Positions 1 to 8,541 of a stretch of DNA of 64,000 nucleotides are shown one piece after another. A program made the position numbers and the translations under genes. Position 1 is the first letter of the stretch. Every line of letters starts with the position of its first letter. Under the pieces are notes generated by a model. That model saw only the letters and a program-made list of their open reading frames with translations, was not told where the DNA came from and ran no database searches. The stretch comes from Propionispora vibrioides (lineage in GTDB: Bacteria; Bacillota; Negativicutes; Propionisporales; Propionisporaceae): contig NZ_FODY01000009.1 in the NCBI RefSeq assembly GCF_900110485.1, positions 79,274 through 143,273 of the forward strand, written 5' to 3'.

Positions 1-357
1 CTTAGCGATCTCTATCTGTGCAGCAGCAACGCGGTTACCTTAGACGGCAGGCTGGTGAATATCGACGGGATGGGAAACCGGGTGAGTGCGCTCAGCTTCG
101 GTCCGAAAAAAGTGATTGTGGTGCTGGGCATCAATAAAGTGTGCCAGGATGAAGCGGCGGCTTTTGAACGGCTGGAAACGATTGCTTCTCCCATGAACAA
201 CAAACGGCTGGACATCCCTAATCCCTGCACCAAAACCGGGGTTTGCATGGACTGTCAGGGGCCCACTCGTATTTGCCGGGTTTATTCGGTCATCAGAAGA
301 AAACCGGTGGCAACGGATATGACAGTGGTCATAGTGGGCGAAAACGGCGGTTATTAA
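1..357 (+). CDS. LUD-domain (lactate utilization-type) protein, 3' end only
   Basis: The reading frame is open from base 1 and stops at TAA 355-357, so the N-terminal part lies outside the window. The 118 visible residues match the C-terminal half of LUD (DUF162) proteins: a CSSNAVT segment, then DGRLVNIDGMGNRV, then a GPKKVIVVLGINK strand, then a Cys-containing segment PNPCTKTGVCMDCQ near the end. LUD proteins include LutC-like lactate-oxidation components and many uncharacterised stand-alone forms. The Cys-rich tail fits the stand-alone clostridial type, but the specific function is unknown. It is followed by a palindromic repeat and a strong hairpin, so it is probably the last gene of its operon. 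Confidence 0.8.
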   Translation, partial: LSDLYLCSSNAVTLDGRLVNIDGMGNRVSALSFGPKKVIVVLGINKVCQDEAAAFERLETIASPMNNKRLDIPNPCTKTGVCMDCQGPTRICRVYSVIRRKPVATDMTVVIVGENGGY

Positions 358-360
358 TTT

Positions 361-526
361 AGGGAACACTGATTTATTCACACCGCGCAGCCAGGCGGAT
401 CTTTTTCCGCCTGGCTGCGTCAGCAAAACCTTGAAATAGGAACCGCTGTTCCTGCGCTTTTACTTCCTTGCCAGCCGAAAAAATCTCTCGCCAGGTCGGC
501 AGGCTCATAAAAATCAGCGGTTCCCT
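361..526. repeat. Palindromic interspersed repeat, family B copy 1
   Basis: The ends are imperfect inverted repeats: AGGGAACACTGATTT on the left pairs with AAATCAGCGGTTCCCT on the right. An internal perfect hairpin is built on GCAGCCAGGCGGA/TCCGCCTGGCTGC. The core (CCTTGAAATAGGAACCGC, and AAAATCTCTCGCCAGG near the right end) reappears at 46648-46829 and, reversed, at 62549-62717. It has no coding capacity and resembles a MITE or REP-like element. It starts 3 bases after the stop codon of the LUD gene. Confidence 0.75.
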
Positions 527-533
527 CGGTAAT

Positions 534-581
534 AAAATCCCCTGTGAAAAACCAGCAATTTGGTTTTTCACAGGGGATTTT
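534..581. terminator. Perfect 21-bp stem hairpin, probable intrinsic terminator
   Basis: AAAATCCCCTGTGAAAAACCA (534-554) is exactly complementary to 561-581, with a 6-nt loop. The arms begin with A4 and end with T4, so it could stop transcripts from either strand. The only nearby upstream gene is the LUD gene. The stem is unusually long for a simple terminator. Confidence 0.6.
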
Positions 582-760
582 GCTTGCCGGATTATGACTC
601 TGCCACCCAGGGCAAGGAAGAGGCCGGATCAAGGCATACCAATGAGGCTAACATCTTACCGGCTTGTGTGGTGTGCCGCGGGGATTACCATAATTTAAAT
701 GATAGACAGATTGGATGAATTTTGATAAAGTGTAATCAAGGACAAGTGTATTTATATGGT

Positions 761-782
761 GAACAAGATGCAACACTTGTTC
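761..782. promoter_or_regulatory. Inverted repeat upstream of prkA
   Basis: GAACAAG (761-767) and CTTGTTC (776-782) form a perfect 7-bp inverted repeat about 55 bases before the prkA start. It could be a regulator site or a leader hairpin. No clear -35/-10 pair was recognised. The prkA ribosome-binding site is AAGGAGGG at 821-828. Bases 582-760 show nothing else recognisable. Confidence 0.3.
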
Positions 783-835
783 TTGAAAAAACAAGGTTGA
801 TAATAAAAATGTGGAACTAAAAGGAGGGTCAGCGT

Positions 836-2764
836 ATGAATGGTTTTGATTTTGCCAGCATGATTCAAAAAGATCGCAGTGAGAGGAAGCATCAGCAGTT
901 TAGCGGTACCTTGCTGGATTATCTGTCGATTGTCAAAGAAAACCCGAAAGTGACTATGCTGGCTCACCAGCGCATGTATGAACTGTTGTCCGGTCCTGGT
1001 GCCGAGGCCGTCAAAACGGAGGAAAACTCCAGACTGAAACGGATTCATGGCAGTACGGTTCTGAAACGGTACGCTTTCTTTGCCAATGATTTTTACGGGA
1101 TTGACAAGAGTATCATGCAGTTGATGCGCTATTTCCACTCGGCGGCCCTGAAAGGGGAGGAAGCCCGCCAGGTGCTCTATCTGGTAGGTCCGGTCGGTGC
1201 AGGCAAATCGTCCTTGATGGAGGCTTTGAAAAAAGCGCTGGAAATGAGTCCGCCCATCTATGTATTGCAGGACTGCCCGATGCGGGAAGAACCGCTGCAT
1301 TTAATACCCAAACACTTAAGGCCCCAGTTTGAAGAATTGCTGGGTATAAAAATAGAAGGTGATCTTTGTCCCGTTTGCCGTCACCGGTTAAAGCATGAAT
1401 TTCACGGGGAATATGAGAAGTTTCCCGTGACCATGTCCGAATTCTCCATCCGTTCCCGCAAGGGCGTCGGGGTGGTGCCGCCGGTAGACCCCAACAACCA
1501 GGATACCTCAGTGCTATCCGGTTCGGTGGACATATCCAAGATGGACCTGTATGCTGAAGATGATCCGCGGGTTATGGCCCTGAACGGGGCTTTTAATGTG
1601 GGTAACCGGGGCATTGTGGAATTTATTGAAGTCTTTAAGAATGATGTGGAGTATCTGCACACCATGATCACCGCCACTCAGGAAAAATCCATTCCCTCCC
1701 CGGGCAAGGGTTCGATGATTTACTTTGACGGAATCATCCTGGCCCACTCCAATGAATCGGAATGGAACCGTTTCAAATCGGACCACACCAACGAGGCTAT
1801 TCTGGACCGGATTGTCAAGGTGGAAGTACCCTATTGCCTGGAACTGGATGAAGAGGTCAAGATTTACCGCAAAATCCTGAAAAACAGTTCCTTTGCGGCC
1901 CATATCGCGCCGCATACCATCGAAGTGGCCTCCATGTTCGCCATTCTCAGCCGGCTGACGCCGTCAGCCAAAGTGGATGCCCTGACCAAGCTGAAAATTT
2001 ACAATGGTGAGGAAATTGTGGAGAAAGGCTCCACCAAGAAGGTTGATGTGACTGAACTGCGGGATGAAGCTCGGCGGGAAGGCATGAGCGGTATATCCAC
2101 CCGGTTTATTATGAAAGCGCTGGGGGCCGCGCTGGCCGAAGCGGAAAACGACTGCATCAATCCGATTGCCGTGCTGGATACGCTGGTCAAAGCGGTGAAG
2201 GATATGGCGGTGGCTGACGATGAAAGGAAGCGGTACCTGAGCTTCTTGCAGGATGTGCTAAAAAAAGAATACAACAAGATTCTGGAAAAAGAAGTGACCA
2301 AGGCGTTTATTCACGGCTACCAGGAGCAGGCCGAAAGTCTGTTCAACAACTACCTGGACCATGCCGAGGCGTTTGTTAATGCCACTAAGATCAAGGACCG
2401 CAACACCGGCGAGGAATTGGAACCGGATGTGAAGTTTTTGCAATCCATTGAGGAGCAGATCGGCATTGGCGGTACGGCGGCCCTTGGGTTCCGGCAGGAT
2501 GTGACGGCTTATATGTTTTCCCTGCTGAGGAACGGTGCCAAGATCGACTATCGCAGTTACGAGCCGCTTAAGGAAGCTATAGAGAAGAAGCTGACCGTTT
2601 CGGTGAAAGAACTGTCGCGCGTGGTAACCAAAGCCAGAGTGCGCGACGGCGAACAGGACGGGAAGTATAACGCTATGGTGGAGGAAATGAAACGAAACGG
2701 CTATTGCGATCATTGCTGCAATGTCATTCTAAAATACGCCGCCAATAATCTTTGGAAGGATTAA
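836..2764 (+). CDS. prkA: PrkA family serine protein kinase (AAA+ type)
   Basis: 642 residues, full length for PrkA/YeaG. The N-terminal PrkA AAA+ domain carries Walker A GPVGAGKSS at about residues 118-126. A CPVC motif near residue 180 and a CDHCC motif near the C-terminus are possible metal-binding clusters. The C-terminal part corresponds to the PrkA C-terminal domain. PrkA proteins are reported as serine kinases or AAA+ proteases; in Bacillus prkA belongs to the early mother-cell sporulation regulon, and in enterics the homologue works with YeaH under nutrient stress. The gene starts an operon with yhbH and spoVR, and this order is conserved across bacteria. The start is ATG with AAGGAGGG eight bases upstream. 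Confidence 0.95.
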   Translation: MNGFDFASMIQKDRSERKHQQFSGTLLDYLSIVKENPKVTMLAHQRMYELLSGPGAEAVKTEENSRLKRIHGSTVLKRYAFFANDFYGIDKSIMQLMRYFHSAALKGEEARQVLYLVGPVGAGKSSLMEALKKALEMSPPIYVLQDCPMREEPLHLIPKHLRPQFEELLGIKIEGDLCPVCRHRLKHEFHGEYEKFPVTMSEFSIRSRKGVGVVPPVDPNNQDTSVLSGSVDISKMDLYAEDDPRVMALNGAFNVGNRGIVEFIEVFKNDVEYLHTMITATQEKSIPSPGKGSMIYFDGIILAHSNESEWNRFKSDHTNEAILDRIVKVEVPYCLELDEEVKIYRKILKNSSFAAHIAPHTIEVASMFAILSRLTPSAKVDALTKLKIYNGEEIVEKGSTKKVDVTELRDEARREGMSGISTRFIMKALGAALAEAENDCINPIAVLDTLVKAVKDMAVADDERKRYLSFLQDVLKKEYNKILEKEVTKAFIHGYQEQAESLFNNYLDHAEAFVNATKIKDRNTGEELEPDVKFLQSIEEQIGIGGTAALGFRQDVTAYMFSLLRNGAKIDYRSYEPLKEAIEKKLTVSVKELSRVVTKARVRDGEQDGKYNAMVEEMKRNGYCDHCCNVILKYAANNLWKD

Positions 2765-2806
2765 CGCCGGAATTGGGCTGCTGTCCGGAGAAAGGAGGAA
2801 GCAAGC

Positions 2807-3979
2807 ATGGCTCTTTTCAAAGAAGGAAGCCTCACCTCATCTGACCGTTCGCAATGGGACCGGAAGCGGCACAGACAATTGGTGGAGGAAGCCATTAAGA
2901 AAAACATGGGCGGCATTATTGCCGAGGAAAGCATCATCGGCCAGGACGGGAATAAAAAGATCAAGATTCCGGTCAAGGGAATCAAGGAATACCAGTTTAT
3001 TTACGGTAAAAATACGCCGGGAACAGGTTCGGGCAGCGGCGGCGAACAGCGGGGGCAGGTTGTCGGCAAGGACGGGGAACAGCAAGGGCCGGGACAAGGT
3101 GCTCAGGCGGGCAACGAGGCCGGTGAGGATATTTTTGAAACGGAAATTACCCTGGATGAACTGGTGCAATATCTGTTCGAGGATTTGCAATTGCCTGATA
3201 TGGAACGCAAAAAATTCTCGGTGGTGGAAACCGAGCGGAAGGTTAAGCTGTCCGGCTATCAGAAGAAAGGCATTCCGCCGCGGCTGGCTAAAAAGCGGAC
3301 GCTGACGGAAAAAATCAAGCGGGTCAAATCAGGCTTGCGGGCAGCAGAAGGTATATGCGAGAGTGAAGAGCGGCAGGGCTTTATCGAAGACGATCTCCGC
3401 TATCGCCGGGTGAAAAACGAAATCCACCGCAACTCCAACGGAGTGGTTATCTGCATTATGGATACGTCGGGCTCGATGGACCAGACCCGCAAATATCTGG
3501 CCCGGAGCTTTTACTTCTTGTTATATCAGTTTGTCCGGTACCGCTACGAGCAGGTCGAGGTGGTTTTCATCGCCCATACGACAGAAGCGAAAGAAGTGGA
3601 CGAGCAGGAATTTTTCCACAAAGGGGAATCGGGCGGCACCTTTATCAGCAGCGGCTATGCCAAGGCACTGGAGATCATTGAGGAGCGCTACAATCCGGCA
3701 GTCTGGAATATTTACGCTTTTCACTGCTCTGACGGCGATAACTGGGAGCAGGACGACGCCAAGGCCGTTGAACTGGCTGGGAAACTATGCGAATTATGCA
3801 ATCTGTTCGGTTATGGTGAAGTGGCGGCCCATCATGGCTACAGCACCATTCGCCGCAAATTTCAGGAGCAGTTGAATCAGGATAATTTCATCATGGCGCA
3901 GATGCAGACCAAAGAGGATGTATGGCCGGCCTTTAAACGGATTTTGGAGAAAGAAGGGGCGGGAGGTGAGGCTACATGA
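2807..3979 (+). CDS. yhbH: YhbH/YeaH family protein (DUF444), sporulation-associated
   Basis: 390 residues with DUF444 architecture. A basic N-terminus contains a WDRKRHRQ segment, followed by a Gly/Gln-rich low-complexity linker at about residues 70-105. A von Willebrand A-like domain begins near residue 212 with the MIDAS motif DTSGSMD (219-225). It is the usual partner of PrkA and SpoVR. The molecular role is unknown; the MIDAS suggests metal-dependent protein binding. The start is ATG preceded by AAAGGAGG at 2791-2798. Its stop overlaps the spoVR start by 4 bases (ATGA), indicating translational coupling. Confidence 0.94.
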   Translation: MALFKEGSLTSSDRSQWDRKRHRQLVEEAIKKNMGGIIAEESIIGQDGNKKIKIPVKGIKEYQFIYGKNTPGTGSGSGGEQRGQVVGKDGEQQGPGQGAQAGNEAGEDIFETEITLDELVQYLFEDLQLPDMERKKFSVVETERKVKLSGYQKKGIPPRLAKKRTLTEKIKRVKSGLRAAEGICESEERQGFIEDDLRYRRVKNEIHRNSNGVVICIMDTSGSMDQTRKYLARSFYFLLYQFVRYRYEQVEVVFIAHTTEAKEVDEQEFFHKGESGGTFISSGYAKALEIIEERYNPAVWNIYAFHCSDGDNWEQDDAKAVELAGKLCELCNLFGYGEVAAHHGYSTIRRKFQEQLNQDNFIMAQMQTKEDVWPAFKRILEKEGAGGEAT

Positions 3980-5274
3980 CGGCGGAATATACGCTGCAGC
4001 AGCTGACCGACTGGAACGGGCGCATTGAGGAATATGTCCGGGAAAGCGGACTTGACTGCTATGAACAGCATTTTGAGATTTGCAGCTACGAAGATATGCT
4101 CTGTTATGAAGCCTATGTGGGCATGCCGTCCCACTATCCCCACTGGAGCTACGGCAAGGCATATGAACGGCAAAAGACCTTCTATCAGCACAATCTGAGC
4201 GGACTGCCCTATGAAATGGTCATTAACTCCGATCCCTGCCTGGCCTATCTCATGAAGGATAATACGTTGCTGCTGCAGATTCTGACCATGGCCCATGTGT
4301 ACGGGCATAATGACTTTTTTAAGAACAACCGCCTGTTCCGTCGTGATACCCGGGCCGAACTGACGCTGGAGGTCTTTAAAGCCCATGCCGGCCGGGTACG
4401 TGCTTACATTCAGGACCCCAGCATTGGCCCTGAAGCGGTGGAGCGGGTTTTGGATGCTGCTCATGCCCTGCGGTTTCAAACCTCCCGTAACGGACCGGGC
4501 AAACTGCCTGACCGGGATACGCTGCGCCGGGAGGCGCAGGAAGCCATACCGGAGCGGCTGCAGAACGATCTGTTGGGCTTCCTGGCCGAGCGGGGGCGCT
4601 TGACCGACTGGGAACGGGACCTGGTAAGCCTGGTTCGTGAGGAAGCACTGTATTTTATTCCCCAGATCGAAACCAAGATTATGAACGAAGGCTGGGCCAG
4701 CTATTGGCACTATCAGATTTTGCAAAAGCTGGAGCTGCCTCAGGCGCTGCACCTGGAGTTCCTGCAGCGGCACAATCTGGTGATTCGGCCCCATCAAGGC
4801 CGGGTCAATCCGTATTTTATCGGCTTCAAGCTATTTGAATACCTGGATAAGACGCTGGGCCGCGAACAGATATTCCGGGTACGGGCCGAGGAACGGGATC
4901 AGTCGTTTTTGCGGCGCTACCTGACCAGAGAACTGTGCGAGGAGTTGCACCTTTTCGTTTATCAGAAACAGGGTGATGATATAGTGGTCACCGAAGTGCC
5001 CGATGAAGAAGGCTGGAAACAGGTCAGAGATGAGTTGGCCGGTTCGGTCGGGGTGGGGGGCATGCCTGCCATCACGCCGAAGAAGGTCGACCAGGGCACG
5101 CTTATTCTGGAGCACCAATATGACGGCCGGGAACTGGAACTGAATTATGCCCGGGAAACCCTGAAATACGCCGCCCGTCTTTGGGGCGGCACGGTGAAGC
5201 TGCCTACCGTTATTGACGGCAAGGCCAGACAGTTGAGCAGTGACGAGATGCCGGAGATCAAAGGAAGGTTGTAA
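3976..5274 (+). CDS. spoVR: SpoVR family protein (stage V sporulation protein R)
   Basis: 432 residues, somewhat shorter than the roughly 470-510 of many SpoVR/YcgB proteins. Recognisable SpoVR features are YEAYVGMPSHYPHWSYGK near residue 45, MAHVYGHNDFFKNN near residue 110, and NEGWASYWHY near residue 235. In Bacillus the protein contributes to spore cortex formation; the homologue is also widespread in non-spore-formers. It is the third gene of the prkA-yhbH-spoVR operon and is followed by an intrinsic terminator. Together the three genes indicate a spore-forming or general-stress programme. The start ATG overlaps the yhbH stop. Confidence 0.94.
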   Translation: MTAEYTLQQLTDWNGRIEEYVRESGLDCYEQHFEICSYEDMLCYEAYVGMPSHYPHWSYGKAYERQKTFYQHNLSGLPYEMVINSDPCLAYLMKDNTLLLQILTMAHVYGHNDFFKNNRLFRRDTRAELTLEVFKAHAGRVRAYIQDPSIGPEAVERVLDAAHALRFQTSRNGPGKLPDRDTLRREAQEAIPERLQNDLLGFLAERGRLTDWERDLVSLVREEALYFIPQIETKIMNEGWASYWHYQILQKLELPQALHLEFLQRHNLVIRPHQGRVNPYFIGFKLFEYLDKTLGREQIFRVRAEERDQSFLRRYLTRELCEELHLFVYQKQGDDIVVTEVPDEEGWKQVRDELAGSVGVGGMPAITPKKVDQGTLILEHQYDGRELELNYARETLKYAARLWGGTVKLPTVIDGKARQLSSDEMPEIKGRL

Positions 5275-5286
5275 AGCGGGTTGAGA

Positions 5287-5318
5287 GAACCTGACCAAGG
5301 TGGTCAGGTTCTTTTTTT
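5287..5318 (+). terminator. Intrinsic terminator of the prkA-yhbH-spoVR operon
   Basis: GAACCTGACCA/TGGTCAGGTTC form an 11-bp stem (5287-5311) followed directly by seven T. It lies 13 bases after the spoVR stop. Confidence 0.9.
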
Positions 5319-5432
5319 GCCGATTGATTTGATCGAGGAATAAATTTTTTCTATTTGATTTATTGACGAAAAAATATTTCTTTGATATGCTTAAGTCAAG
5401 AGCTAACCGGAGCGGCGGAGCTTGGGCGGCCA

Positions 5433-5595
5433 TAGTGGTCTGAAACCCCTAATACTATAGTGTTCTTACGAGATCTTTTCCGCCCTGCGTTGTTGTCGTC
5501 GGCTTACATATTCCCGATATGTGCGCCTCCTCCGCCTCGCAGGACGAAAAATCTCTCGCAATTCATCCTATTGCTTTAGAGTTTTCAGACCACTA
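5433..5595. repeat. Palindromic interspersed repeat, family A copy 1
   Basis: A perfect 13-bp terminal inverted repeat, TAGTGGTCTGAAA (5433-5445) and TTTCAGACCACTA (5583-5595), encloses a core that itself folds. TTTTCCGCCCTGCG pairs with CGCAGGACGAAAAA, with an inner ACATAT/ATATGT hairpin. The core sequence recurs at 47561-47725. It has no coding capacity. It ends 51 bases before the rpiR start codon and so is likely to overlap that gene's promoter. Confidence 0.8.
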
Positions 5596-5646
5596 GGTTT
5601 GACAACTGCGCCGGAACCGTTAGCAGAGGAATGGAGGACGGTGTGT

Positions 5647-6501
5647 ATGGCCAAGGGAGTATCGGTTATTGACCAGATTTTTTCCTGTTATCACGAATTG
5701 TTTGAGGCGGAAAAACGGGTGGCCGACTATATTCTGGCTCAGCCGGAACAGGTCATTGATATGACTGTCTCGGAATTGGCGGAAGTCAGTGCGGCCAGCA
5801 ATGCTACCATTATCCGGTTTTGCAAAAAATGCGGCTGTCAGGGGTTTCAGCATCTAAAGATCCGGATTGCCCGGGAATCGGCGGTAGTGCAGGAAAAACA
5901 GCCTTCCGGTACGATTCATATGGACGATTTGGAGCAGTCATTGCACAATATTGTGATTAATAAATGTGAAGAGATAAAACAAACGCTATATAATATCCCG
6001 CTGGAAGAACTCCGGACGATGGTCGACCGTATTAAAGAAGCCCGGTTTGTTTTATTTGCGGCGCTGGGCAACACCATTCCGGTGGCGCTGGATGGGGCCT
6101 ATAAGCTCAATCAACTGGGAATCACGGCGCTGTGTTCACCTATCTGGGAAAGTCAGATGGCCATGGCTCATACGTTAACCTCAGAGGATGTGGTGATTGC
6201 CATTTCTGCCTCCGGCGAGTCCAAGAAACTGTTGACGTTAGTGGACCGGGCGCAGGAACGGGGCGCGGCTGTTCTGGCCATAACCAATTATGCCAAATCG
6301 TCTTTGGCACTACGGTGTCCTTATCATATTCATACCGTGGCCCGGGAACGGCTGTTTTTCCCCAATTTCAGCTTTGCCTTTACCAGGCTGGCGGCGATGT
6401 CGGTGATGGAGACATTTTTCTTTTTGCTGGCCAGCAGCAAGGCCGGCGCTCAGGAATGCATTGCCGTCCATGAGCAGACCATCGCCGATGATAAGACATA
6501 A
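5647..6501 (+). CDS. RpiR family transcriptional regulator (HTH + SIS domain)
   Basis: 284 residues from ATG 5647, preceded by GGAGG at 5634-5638. A longer frame extends upstream into the repeat at 5433-5595 and is not credible. The N-terminal HTH_6 domain (about residues 1-77) contains the SELAEVSAASNATIIRFC recognition region. The C-terminal half is a SIS phosphosugar-binding domain with VIAISASGESKKL. Such regulators sense a sugar phosphate. The gene is followed by a Gfo/Idh oxidoreductase and a HAD phosphatase in the same direction, which suggests a small sugar-metabolism unit. The effector is not known. Confidence 0.9.
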   Translation: MAKGVSVIDQIFSCYHELFEAEKRVADYILAQPEQVIDMTVSELAEVSAASNATIIRFCKKCGCQGFQHLKIRIARESAVVQEKQPSGTIHMDDLEQSLHNIVINKCEEIKQTLYNIPLEELRTMVDRIKEARFVLFAALGNTIPVALDGAYKLNQLGITALCSPIWESQMAMAHTLTSEDVVIAISASGESKKLLTLVDRAQERGAAVLAITNYAKSSLALRCPYHIHTVARERLFFPNFSFAFTRLAAMSVMETFFFLLASSKAGAQECIAVHEQTIADDKT

Positions 6502-6563
6502 AAAAATCCGGCGATTTACCAATGTGCCGGGATAGCAACATAAATTTAGATGGGAGTGAGAAT

Positions 6564-7529
6564 ATGACTAATTTGCGTTGGGGCATTCTTGGTCCGGGTA
6601 ATATCGCTGCCGATTTCGCCCAAGCCCTTCAAGCGGTGAATGGCGGTGTTTATGCCGTGGGAGCCAGATCGTTGGCGAAGGCCGAAGCTTTCGCCAGACA
6701 GTATGCGGTGGAAAAAGTATATGGCAGCTACGATGAGCTACTTAAGGATGACGCTTTGGATATTGTCTATCTGGCGACGCCGCACAGTCACCATTATGAG
6801 TATATTATGCGGAGCCTGGAACAAGGCAAGCATGTATTGTGCGAAAAGGCGATTACGGTAAATGGCCGGCAACTGCAGGAAGCGGCCGCCTTGGCGAAAA
6901 AGAAGAATCTTATTCTGGCGGAAGCAATGACTCTCTACCATATGCCGCTGTACGCCAAACTGCGGCAAATCGTTCAGTCCGGACAAATCGGCCGGTTGAA
7001 AATGATTCAGGTTTCGTTCGGCAGTTGCAAGGAGTATGATGTGACCAACCGGTTTTTCAGCAAGGAACTGGCCGGTGGGGCTTTGCTCGATATCGGCACT
7101 TACGCTTTGTCCTTTGCCCGCTACTTTTTGTCGGCGCCGCCGCAGGAAATCTTAACGACCATGAAACCTTTTGAAACCGGTGTAGATGAACAATCAGGCA
7201 TCATTCTGAAAAACAACAGGGATGAAATGGCGGTGGTGGCCCTGACCATGCGGGCCAAAATGCCTAAACGGGGTATTGTGGCCGGCGAGACCGGCTTTAT
7301 TACCGTTGATAATTTCCCGCGGGCCGACCGGGCGGTGATTCAATATCTGGACGGCCGGACCGAAGTAGTAGCGGACGGCGATACGGCGCAGGCCCTGGCT
7401 TATGAAGTGGCGGCCATCAGCCAATGTGTCGCTCGCGGCGAAGGCGGTTATCTGGACCTGTCGCTGGACATTATGGACATTATGGATGAAGTCCGGCGGC
7501 AGTGGAATATACGGTATCCGTTTGAATAA
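6564..7529 (+). CDS. Gfo/Idh/MocA family NAD(P)-dependent oxidoreductase
   Basis: 321 residues from ATG 6564, with a GGGAGTGAG ribosome-binding site. The N-terminal Rossmann fold shows WGILGPGNIAADFAQAL. The usual EKP catalytic-lysine motif appears as CEKAITVN (EKA), and a GGALLDIGTYAL segment follows in the C-terminal domain, typical of the family. Members oxidise hydroxyls of sugars, inositols or dihydrodiols (for example glucose-fructose oxidoreductase or trans-dihydrodiol dehydrogenase). It lies 62 bases after the RpiR gene and shares its direction. The substrate cannot be assigned from sequence alone. Confidence 0.88.
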   Translation: MTNLRWGILGPGNIAADFAQALQAVNGGVYAVGARSLAKAEAFARQYAVEKVYGSYDELLKDDALDIVYLATPHSHHYEYIMRSLEQGKHVLCEKAITVNGRQLQEAAALAKKKNLILAEAMTLYHMPLYAKLRQIVQSGQIGRLKMIQVSFGSCKEYDVTNRFFSKELAGGALLDIGTYALSFARYFLSAPPQEILTTMKPFETGVDEQSGIILKNNRDEMAVVALTMRAKMPKRGIVAGETGFITVDNFPRADRAVIQYLDGRTEVVADGDTAQALAYEVAAISQCVARGEGGYLDLSLDIMDIMDEVRRQWNIRYPFE

Positions 7530-7610
7530 CGACCGTATGAGTATGACGCAGGAGATGAGGAACGGCTGATGCGGCAAAAAAGGAAAGAGATACATAGGAG
7601 GGAAATGAAT

Positions 7611-8264
7611 ATGAGCTATAAAGCCGTTCTATTTGATTTAGACGGAACCTTATTGAATACACTGGACGATTTAGCCAACTCAATGAATGCGGTCCTGGCC
7701 AGGCAGGGGTTTCCCGTGCATGACACCGAAAAATACAAGTGTTTTATCGGTAATGGTATGGAAAGACTGGTAAAGCGGGTATTGCCTGCCGGGCAAGAAG
7801 AAAACAAGGATATGGTAGCATGCTGCCTGCAAGGACTGCATGAGGAATACGGCCGTCGCTGGCATGAAAAGACCTGCCCTTATCCGGGAATTGAAGAACT
7901 GCTTGCGGCATTATCGGCGAAAGGACTCCGCCTGTCGGTACTGTCCAATAAGGCCGACTCTTTTACCAAAGTGATTATTGAGCATTACTTTGGCAGCACC
8001 CGCTTTGATTTTGTCTACGGTGCCAGAGACGGGGTGCCGAAGAAACCTGATCCCGGGGCAGCCCTGGAAATTGTCAAGCTGTCCGGCATCGAACCGGCAG
8101 AATATCTATATCTCGGCGATTCTGGCGTAGATATGCAAACAGCCACCGCCGCCGGTATGTATGCTGTCGGCGCCACCTGGGGTTTCCGCGAGGAACCGGA
8201 ATTGCGGGAAAACGGAGCCAAAATAGTGATTTGCCAGCCGGGTGAGCTGTTAAAGCTGATATAG
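7611..8264 (+). CDS. HAD family hydrolase, phosphoglycolate phosphatase-like
   Basis: 217 residues. Of the two nearby ATG codons (7605, 7611), 7611 has correct spacing from AGGAGGG (7596-7602). HAD motif I is DLDGTLLNT with nucleophile Asp and acid/base Asp. Motif II is VLSNK, the lysine region is PKKPDP, and motif III is YLGDSGVDM. The alpha-helical cap between motifs I and II places it with the Gph/PgmB-like subfamily. It probably dephosphorylates phosphoglycolate or a small sugar phosphate. It is the third gene of the RpiR-oxidoreductase-HAD unit and is followed by a terminator. Confidence 0.88.
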   Translation: MSYKAVLFDLDGTLLNTLDDLANSMNAVLARQGFPVHDTEKYKCFIGNGMERLVKRVLPAGQEENKDMVACCLQGLHEEYGRRWHEKTCPYPGIEELLAALSAKGLRLSVLSNKADSFTKVIIEHYFGSTRFDFVYGARDGVPKKPDPGAALEIVKLSGIEPAEYLYLGDSGVDMQTATAAGMYAVGATWGFREEPELRENGAKIVICQPGELLKLI

Positions 8265-8294
8265 GAAAAACGGTTGGAGATCAAGATGAATAGA

Positions 8295-8346
8295 AAAGAT
8301 TGCAACTTAGCTGACAATGAGGTCAGGAAGGTTGCAATCTTTTTTA
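8295..8346 (+). terminator. Intrinsic terminator after the HAD gene
   Basis: AAAGATTGCAACTT and AAGGTTGCAATCTTTTTT form a stable long stem with a loop of about 17 nt and a terminal T-run. It begins about 30 bases downstream of the stop. Confidence 0.85.
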
Positions 8347-8541
8347 TGTTTTGGCATTGTCGGAGATTTCTTTTTCAGGAGTTGGTATTCTTTAGGTCAG
8401 TCATTGTTTGAGTATTTATAATCTTTCCACAAAAATGTCTGGAATTTATGGACATCAATTAGTATTTCCAAACAATATCCGTGTTGCTAAAATAACAATG
8501 AGTTAAGAATTTCAATGTAAAAATGTAAAGAGGTGGCGATG

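Noticed and set aside
752..1300. Long minus-strand frame overlapping prkA
   Set aside because: It is a shadow of the prkA coding strand with no start signal. Similar antisense frames over spoVR, ileS and PBP2 were rejected for the same reason.
5521..5646. Upstream extension of the RpiR gene
   Set aside because: The extra 42 residues would be encoded by the palindromic repeat at 5433-5595; the good ribosome-binding site favours ATG 5647.
8400..8541. TGGAA...TTCCA inverted sequence as an operator for the cluster 1 regulator
   Set aside because: The arms are only 5 bp and no matching motif was found upstream of the cluster 2 regulator.
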